DNA of 64,000 bases, taken from Hyphomonadaceae bacterium. Lineage in GTDB: Bacteria; Pseudomonadota; Alphaproteobacteria; Caulobacterales; Hyphomonadaceae. Position numbers and translations under genes: made by a program. This document shows positions 15,983 to 25,048 of the stretch, piece after piece. The stretch lies in assembly GCA_030697555.1 (NCBI GenBank), contig JAUYPV010000009.1:59458-123457 (forward strand), written 5' to 3'. The notes under the pieces were generated by a model. The model did no database searches. It was not told the origin of the DNA and saw only the letters and a program-made list of their open reading frames with translations. Positions within the stretch are counted from its first letter, which is position 1. Every line of letters starts with the position of its first letter.

Positions 15983-17037
15983 GCCACCGCACTAGACGAC
16001 CCGGCGGCGCGGGACAACAGCTTCTGCAGCTTCGCCCTGGCCGCGGCCTTGTCGAACGGGATCGGCGTCCGTGCGGCATTTTCGGCGGCTTTCGCGCGGC
16101 GCAGGGAATCGCCCGCCAGCACGGGCGAGGCGCCGGCAACCTCGGCCATCTCGTCCAGGATGGCGCTCGCCTCCTTGATGAAGCCCGAGCAGTGCAGGAT
16201 CACGTCGCAGCCCGCATCGATCGCCCGACTCGCGCGGCTGGCGAGCGTGCCGCCCAGCGCCTGCATGCCGAGATCGTCGGTCATCAGGAGGCCGTCGAAG
16301 CCGATCTCCTTGCGGATGATCTGCGAGATGATCTTGCCGGAGTGCGTGGCCGGCGTCTTCTCGTCGTCGAGCGCGGCGTAGGCGAGATGCGCCGTCATGC
16401 CCATGCTGGCGTGGCGCACCGTCCTGAACGGCGCGATGTCCTGCTCGACCGCATCGCGGCCGACGCGGACGACGGGCATGCTCTCATGGCTGTCGACTTC
16501 GGCGCGGCCGTGGCCGGGCATGTGCTTGATGACGCCGGCGACGCCGCCAGCAGAAAGACCATCGAGTGCGGCAAGCGCGAGCGCGCCAACCTGCTCCGGC
16601 GTATCTCCGAAAGCGCGGTCGCCGACGATCTGGTGCATGCCGGAATGGAGAAGATCGACCACCGGCGCGCAGTCGGCGCGGATGCCCATGGGTTCGAGTT
16701 CGGCGGCCATCAGGCGGTGATGCAGCCACACTGCTTCGATGCCTGCTTCGCGGTCCTGCTTGTAGAGAGAGGAGTAGGTCAATGGCGCGGGGAAGTCCGG
16801 CCAGACCGGCGGACGCAGTCGACGGACACGGCCGCCTTCCTGGTCGATGAAGATGAGGGTCTGATGGCCGGTCGCGTCCCAGATCGACTCGGACAGGGCC
16901 CTTACCTGCTGCGGGTCCTTGCACGACCGGCCCATGAAGATGACGCCGAAAGGATTGACCTCGGCCAGCAGCTTCGTCTCGGCGGCAGTCAGCGTTGCCC
17001 CGGCGACGCTGAGGATGCACGCGCGCATGTCAGCCAT
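15979..17037 (-). CDS. nagZ: Beta-N-acetylhexosaminidase NagZ (GH3)
   Basis: NagZ removes GlcNAc from anhydromuropeptides in the cytosolic recycling pathway. The 352-residue protein has the GH3 barrel features: FIDQEGGRVRRLRPP, the signature loop KHMPGHGRAEVDSHESMP (the catalytic His/Asp region), and FDGLLMTDDLGMQAL with the nucleophile Asp. It has no signal peptide, consistent with a cytosolic enzyme. The upstream SPOR-domain gene and downstream scpAB are typical alphaproteobacterial neighbours. Confidence 0.95.
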   Translation of the reverse strand: MADMRACILSVAGATLTAAETKLLAEVNPFGVIFMGRSCKDPQQVRALSESIWDATGHQTLIFIDQEGGRVRRLRPPVWPDFPAPLTYSSLYKQDREAGIEAVWLHHRLMAAELEPMGIRADCAPVVDLLHSGMHQIVGDRAFGDTPEQVGALALAALDGLSAGGVAGVIKHMPGHGRAEVDSHESMPVVRVGRDAVEQDIAPFRTVRHASMGMTAHLAYAALDDEKTPATHSGKIISQIIRKEIGFDGLLMTDDLGMQALGGTLASRASRAIDAGCDVILHCSGFIKEASAILDEMAEVAGASPVLAGDSLRRAKAAENAARTPIPFDKAAARAKLQKLLSRAAGSSSAVA

Positions 17038-17074
17038 TTAATCCTGTTGTCACGTCAGCGGATCGGATTCGCCG

Positions 17075-18148
17075 CTATTTCGCGGCGCGATAGCACTGAC
17101 CGCCCTTGGCCTTGAACGCGTTGCAGAACGAATCCGCATCCGCGCCGGTGGCAAAGGAGCCAGCCCGCACACGGTAGACGGTTTTGCCGTTCACGTCAGC
17201 GCGCTGGATCAGCCTTTCCGCAGCCGAAAACAGCTCCGGAGCGGCCTTGGCGCGCTTGTCCCATTCCGCGTTAGCGGCGGCTTCCGAGGACGGCGCGCCG
17301 ATCTGGACGACGTATTTGCCGTCCTTGGCGAACACCGGCTTGAACCCGCCGGCGAGTTCCGGCTGGACCGCCGGAGCGGCGGCGGCCTGGACCGGCGCCG
17401 GCGTCTTCAGCGGCGCAGGCGCGGGGACAAGGTTCGTCGCGGCCGGCGGAGTCGCAACCGGCGCGGCAGCTTTGGGTGCGGGAGGCAGTGCGACGACGGC
17501 GGTTTTCGTTTCGACCGGCTTGGTCACGGCAGGCTTCGTCACGGTGGGTGTCGTCACGGCGGGCGTCGTCACGGTGGGCTTCGCAGCTTCGACCTTCGGC
17601 GCAGCCGTCTGCACCGGAGGCGCCGGCTCCGAGCGAACTTCCGGCGCGGGTTGGACATTGGGCTTGCCTTCGACCTGGTCGAACACGCTGCCCTCTGCGC
17701 TGCTCGCCGCCGGCTTCACGATATCGGCCGGGCGCTTGAAGGCGCCGGAGTCCGCGAGCACGGGTGCGGTCGATGAATCCTCGGCGCGCACGCCATCGCG
17801 ATAGGCATTCCACACCACGACGCCGAACAAGGCGACGACCACCAGCGCGCCGAACAAGATCAGCGGGCCGCGGTTGGAGCCTTCCGAGCGGCGCGCCTTT
17901 TTCCCTTCGTCGGGCAGCGGCGCGAAATCGGATGTGTCGGACTGGCGGCGGCGGCGCGTCACCCGGCGATCGCCGGTAGCGCGCTGGATCAGCATGTCGA
18001 CTTCGTGCGGCGGCATCTCGCTGCTGTCGTTATCTTCGTCGTTGGCGGCGTCACGGTTTTTGGTGCCGAAGACCATACGGTCCATTTCGGCGGCGCCGCC
18101 TTCGCTGGCGGCGCGGCCCGGGATCACGGATCTGCTGTAGCGAGTCAT
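17075..18148 (-). CDS. SPOR-domain membrane protein (FtsN/DedD-like)
   Basis: The protein from 18148 is 357 residues. Its N-terminal cytoplasmic region is charged, with RRRRQSD. One TM helix follows (GPLILFGALVVVALFGVVVWNAY, about 88-110), then a long Ala/Pro/Thr/Val-rich periplasmic linker with repeated VTTPAVT / VTKPAVTK units. The C-terminal SPOR domain (GGFKPVFAKDGKYVVQIGAP...YRVRAGSFATGADADSFCNAFKAKGGQCY) binds denuded septal glycan. Such proteins localise to the division site. Whether it serves as FtsN cannot be told from sequence. Confidence 0.88.
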   Translation of the reverse strand: MTRYSRSVIPGRAASEGGAAEMDRMVFGTKNRDAANDEDNDSSEMPPHEVDMLIQRATGDRRVTRRRRQSDTSDFAPLPDEGKKARRSEGSNRGPLILFGALVVVALFGVVVWNAYRDGVRAEDSSTAPVLADSGAFKRPADIVKPAASSAEGSVFDQVEGKPNVQPAPEVRSEPAPPVQTAAPKVEAAKPTVTTPAVTTPTVTKPAVTKPVETKTAVVALPPAPKAAAPVATPPAATNLVPAPAPLKTPAPVQAAAAPAVQPELAGGFKPVFAKDGKYVVQIGAPSSEAAANAEWDKRAKAAPELFSAAERLIQRADVNGKTVYRVRAGSFATGADADSFCNAFKAKGGQCYRAAK

Positions 18149-18339
18149 GGCCGAGACAGAGCTTTCCTGCGCCCCCGTTCCCCTCCGCTCCGGCGCTGGC
18201 GCGCACAGCCAAAGCGTGCGGACGCCGATAGGCGCCCCACCGCGGCATCCTGCCCCCGGCCTGTTAACGAAGAGGAAAGTTCTGGAGGAAGTTTGCCTTC
18301 GAAGGCCATGGAATCGAGGGTTATTGGATTTCGACGGCG

Positions 18340-18939
18340 TCACCTGCGCTTGCGCGGCTGGCTGCGAGCGCCGTGAACCCAGCTCGTCGCAAGCCGGGCC
18401 GCCTTCTCATCGCTTCCGCAAAGCGCGGCGAGGGATACCCAAGTCTGGAACTGCACGGCATGGCGCAGCGTGGCGACAGCCCCGCCGCGCACTTCGGTCT
18501 TCAGGCTCTTGCCCAGATCGACCGCGATCACGTCGAGATACCCCCTGAGCTGTTCGAGCGCGGCGGTGATCGCTGGAATATCCGGCTCGTCGCGGAGCAC
18601 CGCTGTCATCATCCCGCGCGTCCGGCGGAAATAGCGGTAAAGCGCGGTGAGCGCAGCGGAGATGCGCGCATCGGGATCCGCAATTCTCGCCCAGCCTGCG
18701 GGATCGGGCGGCGGATTGAGCTCCTCCCAGCGCGAAGAGCACGCCTGAAATAGCGCCGCATCGTCTGGGAAGTGACGATAAACGGTGAGTCGCTGCACGC
18801 CGGCGCGCTCGGCGATGGCGCTAATGGTAGTCGCTTTCGGGCCAGGATTTTCGTGGAGGGCAATCGTCGCCTCGACGATACGGGCGCGCGTTTCCTCCTG
18901 CGAGAGGGCGCGCTGCTGCAACTGGTATCGTCGCGTCAT
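18340..18939 (-). CDS. TetR/AcrR-family transcriptional regulator
   Basis: The 199-residue protein has an N-terminal DNA-binding HTH (TRARIVEATIALHENPG...TTISAIAERAGVQRLTVYRHFPDDAALFQA, about 18-70) of the TetR type. The alpha-helical ligand-binding domain follows. It is divergent from the MBL-fold gene at 19054, with 114 bp between the starts. Candidate half-sites GTGAACA and TGTTCAC lie in that gap. It probably represses itself and its neighbour; the ligand is unknown. Confidence 0.88.
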   Translation of the reverse strand: MTRRYQLQQRALSQEETRARIVEATIALHENPGPKATTISAIAERAGVQRLTVYRHFPDDAALFQACSSRWEELNPPPDPAGWARIADPDARISAALTALYRYFRRTRGMMTAVLRDEPDIPAITAALEQLRGYLDVIAVDLGKSLKTEVRGGAVATLRHAVQFQTWVSLAALCGSDEKAARLATSWVHGARSQPRKRR

Positions 18940-18942
18940 TCA

Positions 18943-19014
18943 GTGAACATGCCTGTTTCATGAATACTTGACAAGGGTCGAGCGTGTGCTAATTCGATAA
19001 ACATTGGTGTTCAC
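18943..19014. promoter_or_regulatory. Divergent promoter/operator between tetR-like and MBL-fold genes
   Basis: A good -35, TTGACA (18968-18973), is followed after 16 nt by TAATTC for the plus-strand gene. GTGAACA (18943-18949) and its exact complement TGTTCAC (19008-19014) lie near the two ends. GGTG-TT-CACC overlaps the second. These are plausible TetR half-sites, inferred from spacing and symmetry only. Confidence 0.5.
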
Positions 19015-19053
19015 CTAAAAACACCCGAACAAAAAACAACAAGGAGAGTGGCG

Positions 19054-19779
19054 ATGACAGTCACCAACACCCAATCCGGCACCAACGTTCACGAAGTCGC
19101 CGATCGAATCTTCCGCATCAACACGCCGGTGAAACTCGCCCCGGATGCCGGCTTTTCCTTCAACCAGTATCTCATCGCCGACGACGAGCCGCTGCTGTAC
19201 CACACCGGCCCGCGCCGGATGTTTCCGCTGGTTCGCGAGGCGGTCGAGGCAGTGCTGCCCGCACGCAGTCTCCGCTACATCGCCTTCTCCCATTTCGAGG
19301 CGGACGAGTGCGGCTCGCTGAATGACTGGCTGGCGACCGCGCCCAGCGCGGTTCCCGTCTGCGGCACGGTCGCAGCGATGGTCTCGGTCAGTGACGTGGC
19401 GGATCGCGAACCCCGCGCGCTTGCGGATGGCGAGCGGCTGACGATTGGCGCCAAGACGCTGCGCTGGTTCGACACGCCGCACCTACCCCATGGCTGGGAA
19501 TGCGGCCACATGTTCGAGGAGACAACGCGAACGCTGTTCTGCGGCGACCTGTTCACGCAGGGTGGCGATAAAAACCCGCCGCTCACGGAAGCGGACATCC
19601 TCGGCCCCAGCGAAGCCTTCCGCAAGCCAATGGACTATTTCTCTCACACCAAAAATGCCGGCGCGATGATCGAGCGGCTGGCCTCGACCAACCCGACGAC
19701 GCTTGCGTGCATGCACGGCAGCGCGTGGAGCGGCGACGGAGCGGCGATGCTGCGCGCGCTTGGAACGGAGCTGGGCTGA
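19054..19779 (+). CDS. MBL-fold di-iron (flavodiiron-like, ODP) protein
   Basis: The 241-residue protein has the metallo-beta-lactamase fold with the di-iron motif HFEAD in place of the zinc-type HxHxDH. The other FDP-like ligands are also placed: HLPHGWE with His (about residues 147-150), CGDLF (Asp bridging) and MHGSAW (distal His). Flavodiiron proteins reduce O2 or NO, but this one has no flavodoxin module and no signal peptide. It starts with a strong AAGGAG 9 nt upstream of the ATG at 19054. Divergent TetR regulation suggests an inducible stress or redox role. Confidence 0.85.
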   Translation: MTVTNTQSGTNVHEVADRIFRINTPVKLAPDAGFSFNQYLIADDEPLLYHTGPRRMFPLVREAVEAVLPARSLRYIAFSHFEADECGSLNDWLATAPSAVPVCGTVAAMVSVSDVADREPRALADGERLTIGAKTLRWFDTPHLPHGWECGHMFEETTRTLFCGDLFTQGGDKNPPLTEADILGPSEAFRKPMDYFSHTKNAGAMIERLASTNPTTLACMHGSAWSGDGAAMLRALGTELG

Positions 19780-19788
19780 ACGTTCAGC

Positions 19789-20985
19789 TCACGTCCACGG
19801 CTCCAGGTTGAACAGCCTGCGGTGTTCGTCGATGGCGTAGGTGTCGGTCATGCCGGCGATGTAGTCGCAGACGACGCGGGCGCGCTTGGAGGTGTCCTTG
19901 GCCGCGCTCGTGGCGCGTTCGCGCCAGGGGGACGGCAGGACTTCGGGCTCGGAGAGGTAAAGGTCGAACAGCTCGCGCACGACGCGGCGCGCCTGGCTCA
20001 TCATCCGGTTGACCTTCTCGTGCCGGTACATGCGCTCGAACAGGAAGGTCTTGAGCGGCTTCTGGCGTTCGGCGTTTTCCTCGGAGAAGGCGCCGAGCGG
20101 ATGCTTGAGCGCCCTTACCTCCTCGGCGCTCTGCGGCTGGTCCTTGGCGGCGCGGCGCTGGAACTCGGCGATGAGATCGCGAATCCAGAGGCCGATGAGG
20201 CGGCGAACGGATTCCGAGATGAGACGGTCGCGCTCAAGCTTGGGAAACTCAGCCATCACTTCGCGGAAGACGTCGCCCGCCAGTGGGATCTCCATCAGCT
20301 CGTCGATCTCGAACAGGCCGGCGCGCAGGCCGTCCTGGATGTCGTGGTTGTTGTAGGCGATGTCGTCGGCCAGCGCCGCGACTTGCGCTTCCGGTCCGGC
20401 GAAGGTGTCGAGTTCGAGTGACTGCAGCGCTTCGTAGTCGCGGAAGGCGGCGGGGAGCTTGTCGATCGTTCGACGTGCATCGACGAGAGGCCCGTTGTGC
20501 TTGATGACGCCTTCGAGCGTTTCCCAGGTGAGATTCAGCCCATCGAATTTCGGATAGCGGTGTTCGAGCTTGGTGAGGACGCGCAGCGCCTGCGCGTTGT
20601 GGTCGAAGCCGTCATAGAGACGCATGCACATGTTGAGCGCGGTCTCGCCGGCATGGCCGAAGGGCGGATGGCCGATGTCGTGGGCGAGCGACAGCGTCTC
20701 GGCGAGGTCCTCATCGAGGCCAAGCACGCGGGCGGCGGTGCGGGCGATCTGCGAGACTTCGAGGGAGTGTGTGAGGCGGGTGCGGTAGTGGTCGCCTTCA
20801 TGGGCGACGAAGACCTGGGTTTTTTGCTTGAGGCGGCGGAAGGCGTCGGCGTGGATGATGCGGTCGCGGTCGCGCTGGAATTCGGTGCGGGTGGCGCTGG
20901 GGGATTCGCGATGCAGGCGGCCCCGGGATTTGCCTGGGTCGGTCGCGAAGAGGGCCCTTGGAGGCGCTGTGAACGGCTTGGCCAT
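19789..20985 (-). CDS. dgt: dGTP triphosphohydrolase-like HD-domain protein
   Basis: The 398-residue protein is a deoxynucleotide triphosphate triphosphohydrolase-like enzyme. It has the HD motif [19 protein letters not shown] (about 97-115), upstream [14 protein letters not shown] with another metal-ligand His, and [23 protein letters not shown] later. The family splits dNTPs to nucleoside and tripolyphosphate. It ends 9 bp after the convergent MBL gene, and is divergent from erpA with 80 bp between starts. It belongs to the short alphaproteobacterial class lacking the E. coli Dgt insertions. Confidence 0.93.
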   Translation of the reverse strand: MAKPFTAPPRALFATDPGKSRGRLHRESPSATRTEFQRDRDRIIHADAFRRLKQKTQVFVAHEGDHYRTRLTHSLEVSQIARTAARVLGLDEDLAETLSLAHDIGHPPFGHAGETALNMCMRLYDGFDHNAQALRVLTKLEHRYPKFDGLNLTWETLEGVIKHNGPLVDARRTIDKLPAAFRDYEALQSLELDTFAGPEAQVAALADDIAYNNHDIQDGLRAGLFEIDELMEIPLAGDVFREVMAEFPKLERDRLISESVRRLIGLWIRDLIAEFQRRAAKDQPQSAEEVRALKHPLGAFSEENAERQKPLKTFLFERMYRHEKVNRMMSQARRVVRELFDLYLSEPEVLPSPWRERATSAAKDTSKRARVVCDYIAGMTDTYAIDEHRRLFNLEPWT

Positions 20986-21065
20986 GGGCCTGTTTTCCTT
21001 TTGGCCTTCCCTTTACCCTTCAGGGTTCATATCTGAATCGGTGCGAATGACGAATTAAGGTCCAC

Positions 21066-21413
21066 ATGGCCGATACAGCCACAACCAATCAGGATGTGAC
21101 GCTCAGCGCCTCGGCGGCGCGGCGGATCAACAAGATCACGGTGGGACAGCCCACCGGGACGATGTTGCGCGTCGAGGTGATCGGCGGCGGCTGTTCAGGC
21201 TTTTCCTATCGGTTCGGGTTCGCCGAGACGACCAACGCCGACGACCTGGTGGTCGAACGGGACGGCGCCAGGGCCGCCATCGACGAGGCCAGCCTGCCTT
21301 TCCTCGCCGGGTCGGAGATCGACTTCGTGGAAGAGATCATCGGCGCGTCGTTCAAGGTCAACAACCCGAACGCGACTTCGGGCTGCGGCTGCGGGACCAG
21401 CTTCTCGGTCTAG
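21066..21413 (+). CDS. erpA: Iron-sulfur cluster insertion protein ErpA/IscA-type
   Basis: The 115-residue A-type carrier has the three conserved Cys: one in GGGCSGFSY (about residue 43) and two in SGCGCGTSFSV at the C-terminus. ErpA hands Fe-S clusters to apo-enzymes. Its size and motif spacing fit. The shared upstream region with dgt is 80 bp; dgt-erpA divergence is common in Alphaproteobacteria. Confidence 0.94.
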   Translation: MADTATTNQDVTLSASAARRINKITVGQPTGTMLRVEVIGGGCSGFSYRFGFAETTNADDLVVERDGARAAIDEASLPFLAGSEIDFVEEIIGASFKVNNPNATSGCGCGTSFSV

Positions 21414-21441
21414 CGACTTCCTGCCATCCACTGCTGACGCG

Positions 21442-21469
21442 AAAACCCCCTCCGCTTTCGCCGAGGGGG
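21442..21469 (-). terminator. Intrinsic terminator downstream of the Asn/Arg/Gly-rich lipoprotein gene
   Basis: CCCCCTC (21446-21452) pairs with GAGGGGG (21463-21469) around a small loop. On the minus strand the stem is followed by TTTTCGC. It fits as the 3' end of 21498-22655 and may also help end erpA transcripts. Confidence 0.7.
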
Positions 21470-21497
21470 CTCAGGTAGTGCGAGGCTTGGTCTGCGA

Positions 21498-22655
21498 CTA
21501 GTCGCGGCCCTTGCCGCGCCCACGTCCGCGATCGTTGTCATCGCCGTTGTTACGGTCGCCGCGGTCCTTGGATTGAGGGTTGTAGCGGTTGCCGCTGCGC
21601 TTTTCGTCGTCACGCTTGTCATCGCCGCGCTGGGCGTTGTCGTTGTTCGCGGCCGGAGGCGGCGGCGTGTTGTTGCTCGCATTGGCGGGAGGACCGCCAT
21701 TGCCGCGATCACGGTTTCTATCACCGCGGTTTTCGTCGCCGCGATTGCCGTCACCGCGATTGCCGTTGCCCCTGAAGAGCTGAGGCGGGGTTTGCGGCGG
21801 GGTGGGGTTGGCGTTGGCGTTTCGGCCGTTGTCGGCGCCGCGATTGCCGTCGCCGCGGCGGTTGTCGACGCCCCTGTTTCCATCGCCGCGATTCCCGTCG
21901 TCACGGCGGCGCCCGCCGTCGAGTTCGTCGCCGCGCCGGTTGCCGGGGTTGCCGTTGAAGAAGGGAGGCGGGGTTTGCGGTAGGGTGGGATTGGCGTTGC
22001 CCCGACCGTTGTCGGCGCCGCGATTGTTGTCGCCCCGATTGTTGTCGCCATCGCGGCGGCGGTTGTTGTCGTCACCGCGGTTGCGATCACGGTTATTGTT
22101 CCCGTCCACGCGGGGGGGCGGGTTGGGGGTTGCGTTGTTGTTTCCCCGGAAGCTGGGGTTGTTGTCGCGGCCGTTGCGGTTGTCGTTGTTGCGGTTGCGG
22201 TCGTTGTTGTCCCGATCCCAGTCGCGATTCCGGTCCTGGCCGCTGAAGAGGGGTGGGTAGGTGTCGCGGACGCGGTTGTCGCGGACGCGGTCGTTGTCCC
22301 GGCGATAATCCTGGAAGCGGTGGTGGCGGGCGCTGCCCCAGTGGTCGCGGCGGAAGTGGCCGCCTATGTCGCGGATATACGGCGAGCCGAGGCGGATCTG
22401 GTAATAAAAGAAGCCGTCGGTGTTCCAGTAGCCGCCATGCACGGGACCGTAGAAATCGTCGTAATACGCGTCGTAATACGCCGAGCCGCCGTACGAGCCG
22501 CCATAATAGCCGTCGTCGTAGCCGCCATTGTACCCGGAGCCGTCATAGCCACCGTAGCCGCCACCGTAGCCATAGCCGTAGCTGTCATACGTGGAGCACG
22601 CAGACAGCGCGAGAAGTGCGACCGGCAGCCCGGCCGCGAGCGCAAATTTTTTCAT
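21498..22655 (-). CDS. Lipoprotein with long Asn/Arg/Asp/Gly-repeat tail
   Basis: From the ATG at 22655 the product is 385 residues with a lipoprotein signal (LLALSACS). A Tyr/Gly-rich segment follows (about 25-60: DSYGYGYGGGYGGYDGS), then a more structured part (FYYQIRLGSPYIRDIGGHFRRDHWG). About 270 residues are dominated by D-R-N-G units (GNRGDGNRGD, DNNRG) with short Pro stretches (TPPQTPPQLF). The repeats are in a single, long open frame, so the coding is real. The tail looks disordered and highly charged, and could bind nucleic acid, polyphosphate or glycan. No domain is recognised. Confidence 0.75.
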   Translation of the reverse strand: MKKFALAAGLPVALLALSACSTYDSYGYGYGGGYGGYDGSGYNGGYDDGYYGGSYGGSAYYDAYYDDFYGPVHGGYWNTDGFFYYQIRLGSPYIRDIGGHFRRDHWGSARHHRFQDYRRDNDRVRDNRVRDTYPPLFSGQDRNRDWDRDNNDRNRNNDNRNGRDNNPSFRGNNNATPNPPPRVDGNNNRDRNRGDDNNRRRDGDNNRGDNNRGADNGRGNANPTLPQTPPPFFNGNPGNRRGDELDGGRRRDDGNRGDGNRGVDNRRGDGNRGADNGRNANANPTPPQTPPQLFRGNGNRGDGNRGDENRGDRNRDRGNGGPPANASNNTPPPPAANNDNAQRGDDKRDDEKRSGNRYNPQSKDRGDRNNGDDNDRGRGRGKGRD

Positions 22656-22762
22656 GGAAACAAGTGTGCGACTCGCAGTCTGAACGCGGCACAACAAATC
22701 GCTCAGAAAGCCTCAAAGCGCCTGTGAGGACTGCTGGTGAGTCTTGCTGCAGGTTGGCCGGC

Positions 22763-22945
22763 TCAGGTTGGAAATGAGCTGCCGTCCGACTTTTCGCGCG
22801 GCGCGCTGCCGGGGCCGTAATAGGGCTCGATCACTCCGCCCTGGTCGGCGAAGCGGGAAACGCCGTCATATTGCTGGGTGCTTTCACAGGCAGCCAGGCC
22901 GCAGAGCGCCCAGGCCGCCGCGAGCATGGCAAAGAAAGCCCTCAT
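22763..22945 (-). CDS. Small lipoprotein
   Basis: The 60-residue lipoprotein starts MRAFFAMLAAAWALCGLAACE, with lipobox LAAC at about residue 20. The mature part is about 41 residues, polar, with VIEPYYGPGSAPREK. A very good GGAGG sits 5 nt upstream of the ATG at 22945. It lies in the same direction as the Asn/Arg-rich lipoprotein downstream. It has no known family. Confidence 0.7.
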   Translation of the reverse strand: MRAFFAMLAAAWALCGLAACESTQQYDGVSRFADQGGVIEPYYGPGSAPREKSDGSSFPT

Positions 22946-23092
22946 CACAGCCTCCAGGATCAGGTCCAGATTGAACCCGCGCCCGGCGGCAATGTTCCGG
23001 AGTTCCCTTGCCGTCCGAAACACTCGGGCGGTTCCGGAACTCTCGGGCGGAAACGCCCGCCCTGGGATCCGCGCTTGGGGGTCCGCCCTGCC

Positions 23093-23257
23093 CTAGGCCT
23101 GCATGGTGGGGCCGGAGCCCTTCTTGTCATCCGGAGGCGGAAGTTCCGGGTAGTCGACCATGGTGATCTTGCGCTGCCGGAAGACGCGCGTGATCCCGAA
23201 CAGCACCACCGCCGCCATGACCACGCTTGCCGCGCCTGCAAGAATGATGGGTTCCAT
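23093..23257 (-). CDS. Small membrane protein, 54 residues
   Basis: The translation is an N-terminal TM helix (about 5-22, IILAGAASVVMAAVVLFGI) followed by a basic stop-transfer (RVFRQRK) and a short acidic/proline tail (VDYPELPPPDDKKGS). The upstream region has AGAGGG. The topology is N-out/C-in. It is too small for family assignment but the TM-then-RxxRQRK pattern and SD support it. It heads a minus-strand pair with the small lipoprotein. Confidence 0.6.
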   Translation of the reverse strand: MEPIILAGAASVVMAAVVLFGITRVFRQRKITMVDYPELPPPDDKKGSGPTMQA

Positions 23258-23471
23258 TGCTTGCACCCTCTACTGTCTGATTGAGGGGCAGGCTCTCAGC
23301 AGTCGCCCAAACGTCAACAGACAAAATGGTCATGTTGGGAGTCATGATCTCGCCCAGATTGCGGTATCGGCAATTGCATCCAAACGGACCTTGCCCGTCT
23401 ACTCCGCAGCCTTGGCCGGACCGGTAGCAATGCTACGCTCGCCCACAACCAGAAACAGCTGTGGTGAGCCT

Positions 23472-24101
23472 GTGAAAAGAATCCTCGTCCTTGCGACCGC
23501 GTTCATCGCGGCATCCGCCGTCGCGACGGCGCAGCAAACGCCGCCCGCCGCGCCCCAGCCTGTGACGCCGCAATGGACAGGGCCCGAGGTCACTTTGCAG
23601 ACCACCATGGGCGACATCTTCATCACGCTCGACACGGTCGGCGCGCCGAAGACGTCGGCGCAGTTCCTCGGCCTGGTAAAAAGCGGGCACTACAACGGCG
23701 CCGCTTTCTATCGCATCGAGCCGGGTTACCTCGTCCAACTCGGCGACCTCGATGCGAAGCACGGATATCGCGCGCCGAAACTGCCGCCCGTGCCGCTTGA
23801 AACGGAAACCAACAGACACGCACGCGGTGCAGTGGGTCTGGCGCACGCCGACGATCCGAACAGCGGACAATCCACATTCTACATCGATCTGGCCGAGAAC
23901 TCCGGTCTCAACGCTACGCCGGGCGCGCCACCGAACACCACCGGCTATGCGGCGTTCGGCCATGTCACCGCCGGTATGGAGGTTGCGGAGGCCATCGGAG
24001 CGGTTGAGCGCGCGCCGGAAGGCGGACCATTCCCCGGCAAGCTGCCAAAGGTCCCGGTTGTGGTGAACAAAGCGGCAGTGACGAAAGAACAGGCGCAATA
24101 G
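23472..24101 (+). CDS. Secreted cyclophilin-type peptidyl-prolyl isomerase
   Basis: The 209-residue protein has a signal peptide (KRILVLATAFIAASAVATA) and a cyclophilin domain. Motifs: VTLQTTMGDIFITLD, PKTSAQFLGLVKSGHYNGAAFYRI, GAVGLAHADDPNSGQSTFYIDL and the C-terminal AFGHVTAGMEVAEAIG. The W/H catalytic Arg is present (FYRIEPGY). It probably assists periplasmic folding. It begins at a GTG (23472), chosen because the signal peptide starts there and no ATG fits. It differs from cytosolic PpiB by the signal and short loops. Confidence 0.87.
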   Translation: MKRILVLATAFIAASAVATAQQTPPAAPQPVTPQWTGPEVTLQTTMGDIFITLDTVGAPKTSAQFLGLVKSGHYNGAAFYRIEPGYLVQLGDLDAKHGYRAPKLPPVPLETETNRHARGAVGLAHADDPNSGQSTFYIDLAENSGLNATPGAPPNTTGYAAFGHVTAGMEVAEAIGAVERAPEGGPFPGKLPKVPVVVNKAAVTKEQAQ

Positions 24102-24298
24102 CGCCTCGATTGTCCTGACTCAAAATCCACTATCCTGCCCTCAACCCGGAGAGGCGTGCGTTCGGTTCGCCAGAACCTCAACCCATGTCTGCTTTGGTTG
24201 GACCTACGAGCCAAATGCGACGGACGACCGCTTCTGGCCATTGCGGACATTTATCGTTCCGCTGACTATGCCCCTTGGTATGTCGGGAGCCGTTCACG

Positions 24299-24646
24299 AT
24301 GGGCGTCACCAGGATCGTTGCCAATCTTAAGGCCGCGGACCCGATCGCGCTGGCGAAATTCTACAAAGAGGTTTTCCAACTCGACCTACCCTTCGACATG
24401 GGATGGATCGCGTTTCTGAGCAAAGACTCGACCCAGAAGATCGAGCTGCACACGGCGTCTGAAGGCGGCTCTGGCACAGAACTGCCCGTGATTTCTATCG
24501 GCGTAGAGGATTTGGATACCACCGAGGCGGCCGTTCGGGCTGCAGGAGCAGAGGTGGTTTACGGACCCATCAAAGAAGTCTGGGGGCTTCGCCGCTTCTT
24601 CTTTCGCGATCCAGCCGGCAATCTTGTGAATGTTGTCGACAGTTGA
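24299..24646 (+). CDS. VOC-family (glyoxalase/bleomycin-resistance fold) protein
   Basis: The 115-residue protein has one vicinal oxygen chelate module. It begins GVTRIVANLKAADPIALAKFYKEVFQLDL, has the beta-alpha-beta-beta-beta repeat, and closes with RRFFFRDPAGNLVNVVDS, where the metal-ligand Glu is replaced by Asn/Val in the last strand. Function cannot be assigned; homologues include antibiotic-binding and small-molecule enzymes. It sits upstream of a Glyoxalase_8/ClpX fusion and near another VOC gene. Confidence 0.82.
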   Translation: MGVTRIVANLKAADPIALAKFYKEVFQLDLPFDMGWIAFLSKDSTQKIELHTASEGGSGTELPVISIGVEDLDTTEAAVRAAGAEVVYGPIKEVWGLRRFFFRDPAGNLVNVVDS

Positions 24647-25048
24647 AAGCCGCTGCCCGCGCTCATCATTTTCCACCGCTTCGCGCAGCGACCATCGTTG
24701 GCGAGATTCGGCCGAAGCCGAGCGGTAAGGGGATTGTCGCCTTTTGATTGATCCGGACGTTCGCAACGTGCCTCCTCTACGTCGCGACCTGGCCCAAAGG
24801 CGACAATCGCTTTCGACAGTCCTGCTTCGAAGAACGATCTGGAGCAGACGCGCATCGGCGGCTCGATACCCGCCACTCCGATTGACAACCATCACGACAC
24901 GCGACACCTTGTTCTCAGGCGGATACGGCCTGCAGCTTGCGCCCTTCGGGATGGCGAACGTATCGAATTTACTCGTTCCTTTGCTTTCGGCGGACGGGTC
25001 GGCAATGCAAGCACCGCACTCCTGATCCGCTGATGCAGAGGTTACATC
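24647..25048. other. Intergenic region with a 13-bp perfect inverted repeat
   Basis: No convincing gene is seen. GATTGTCGCCTTT (24732-24744) and AAAGGCGACAATC (24796-24808) are exact complements with a 51-nt loop. The rest has no clear promoter or terminator; a GC composition lower than the flanks suggests decayed sequence. Confidence 0.55.

Noticed and set aside
21498..22300. Repeat-rich DNA as a CRISPR array
   Set aside because: Units are in-frame codon repeats (GNRGD) of variable length without unique spacers, inside one open frame.
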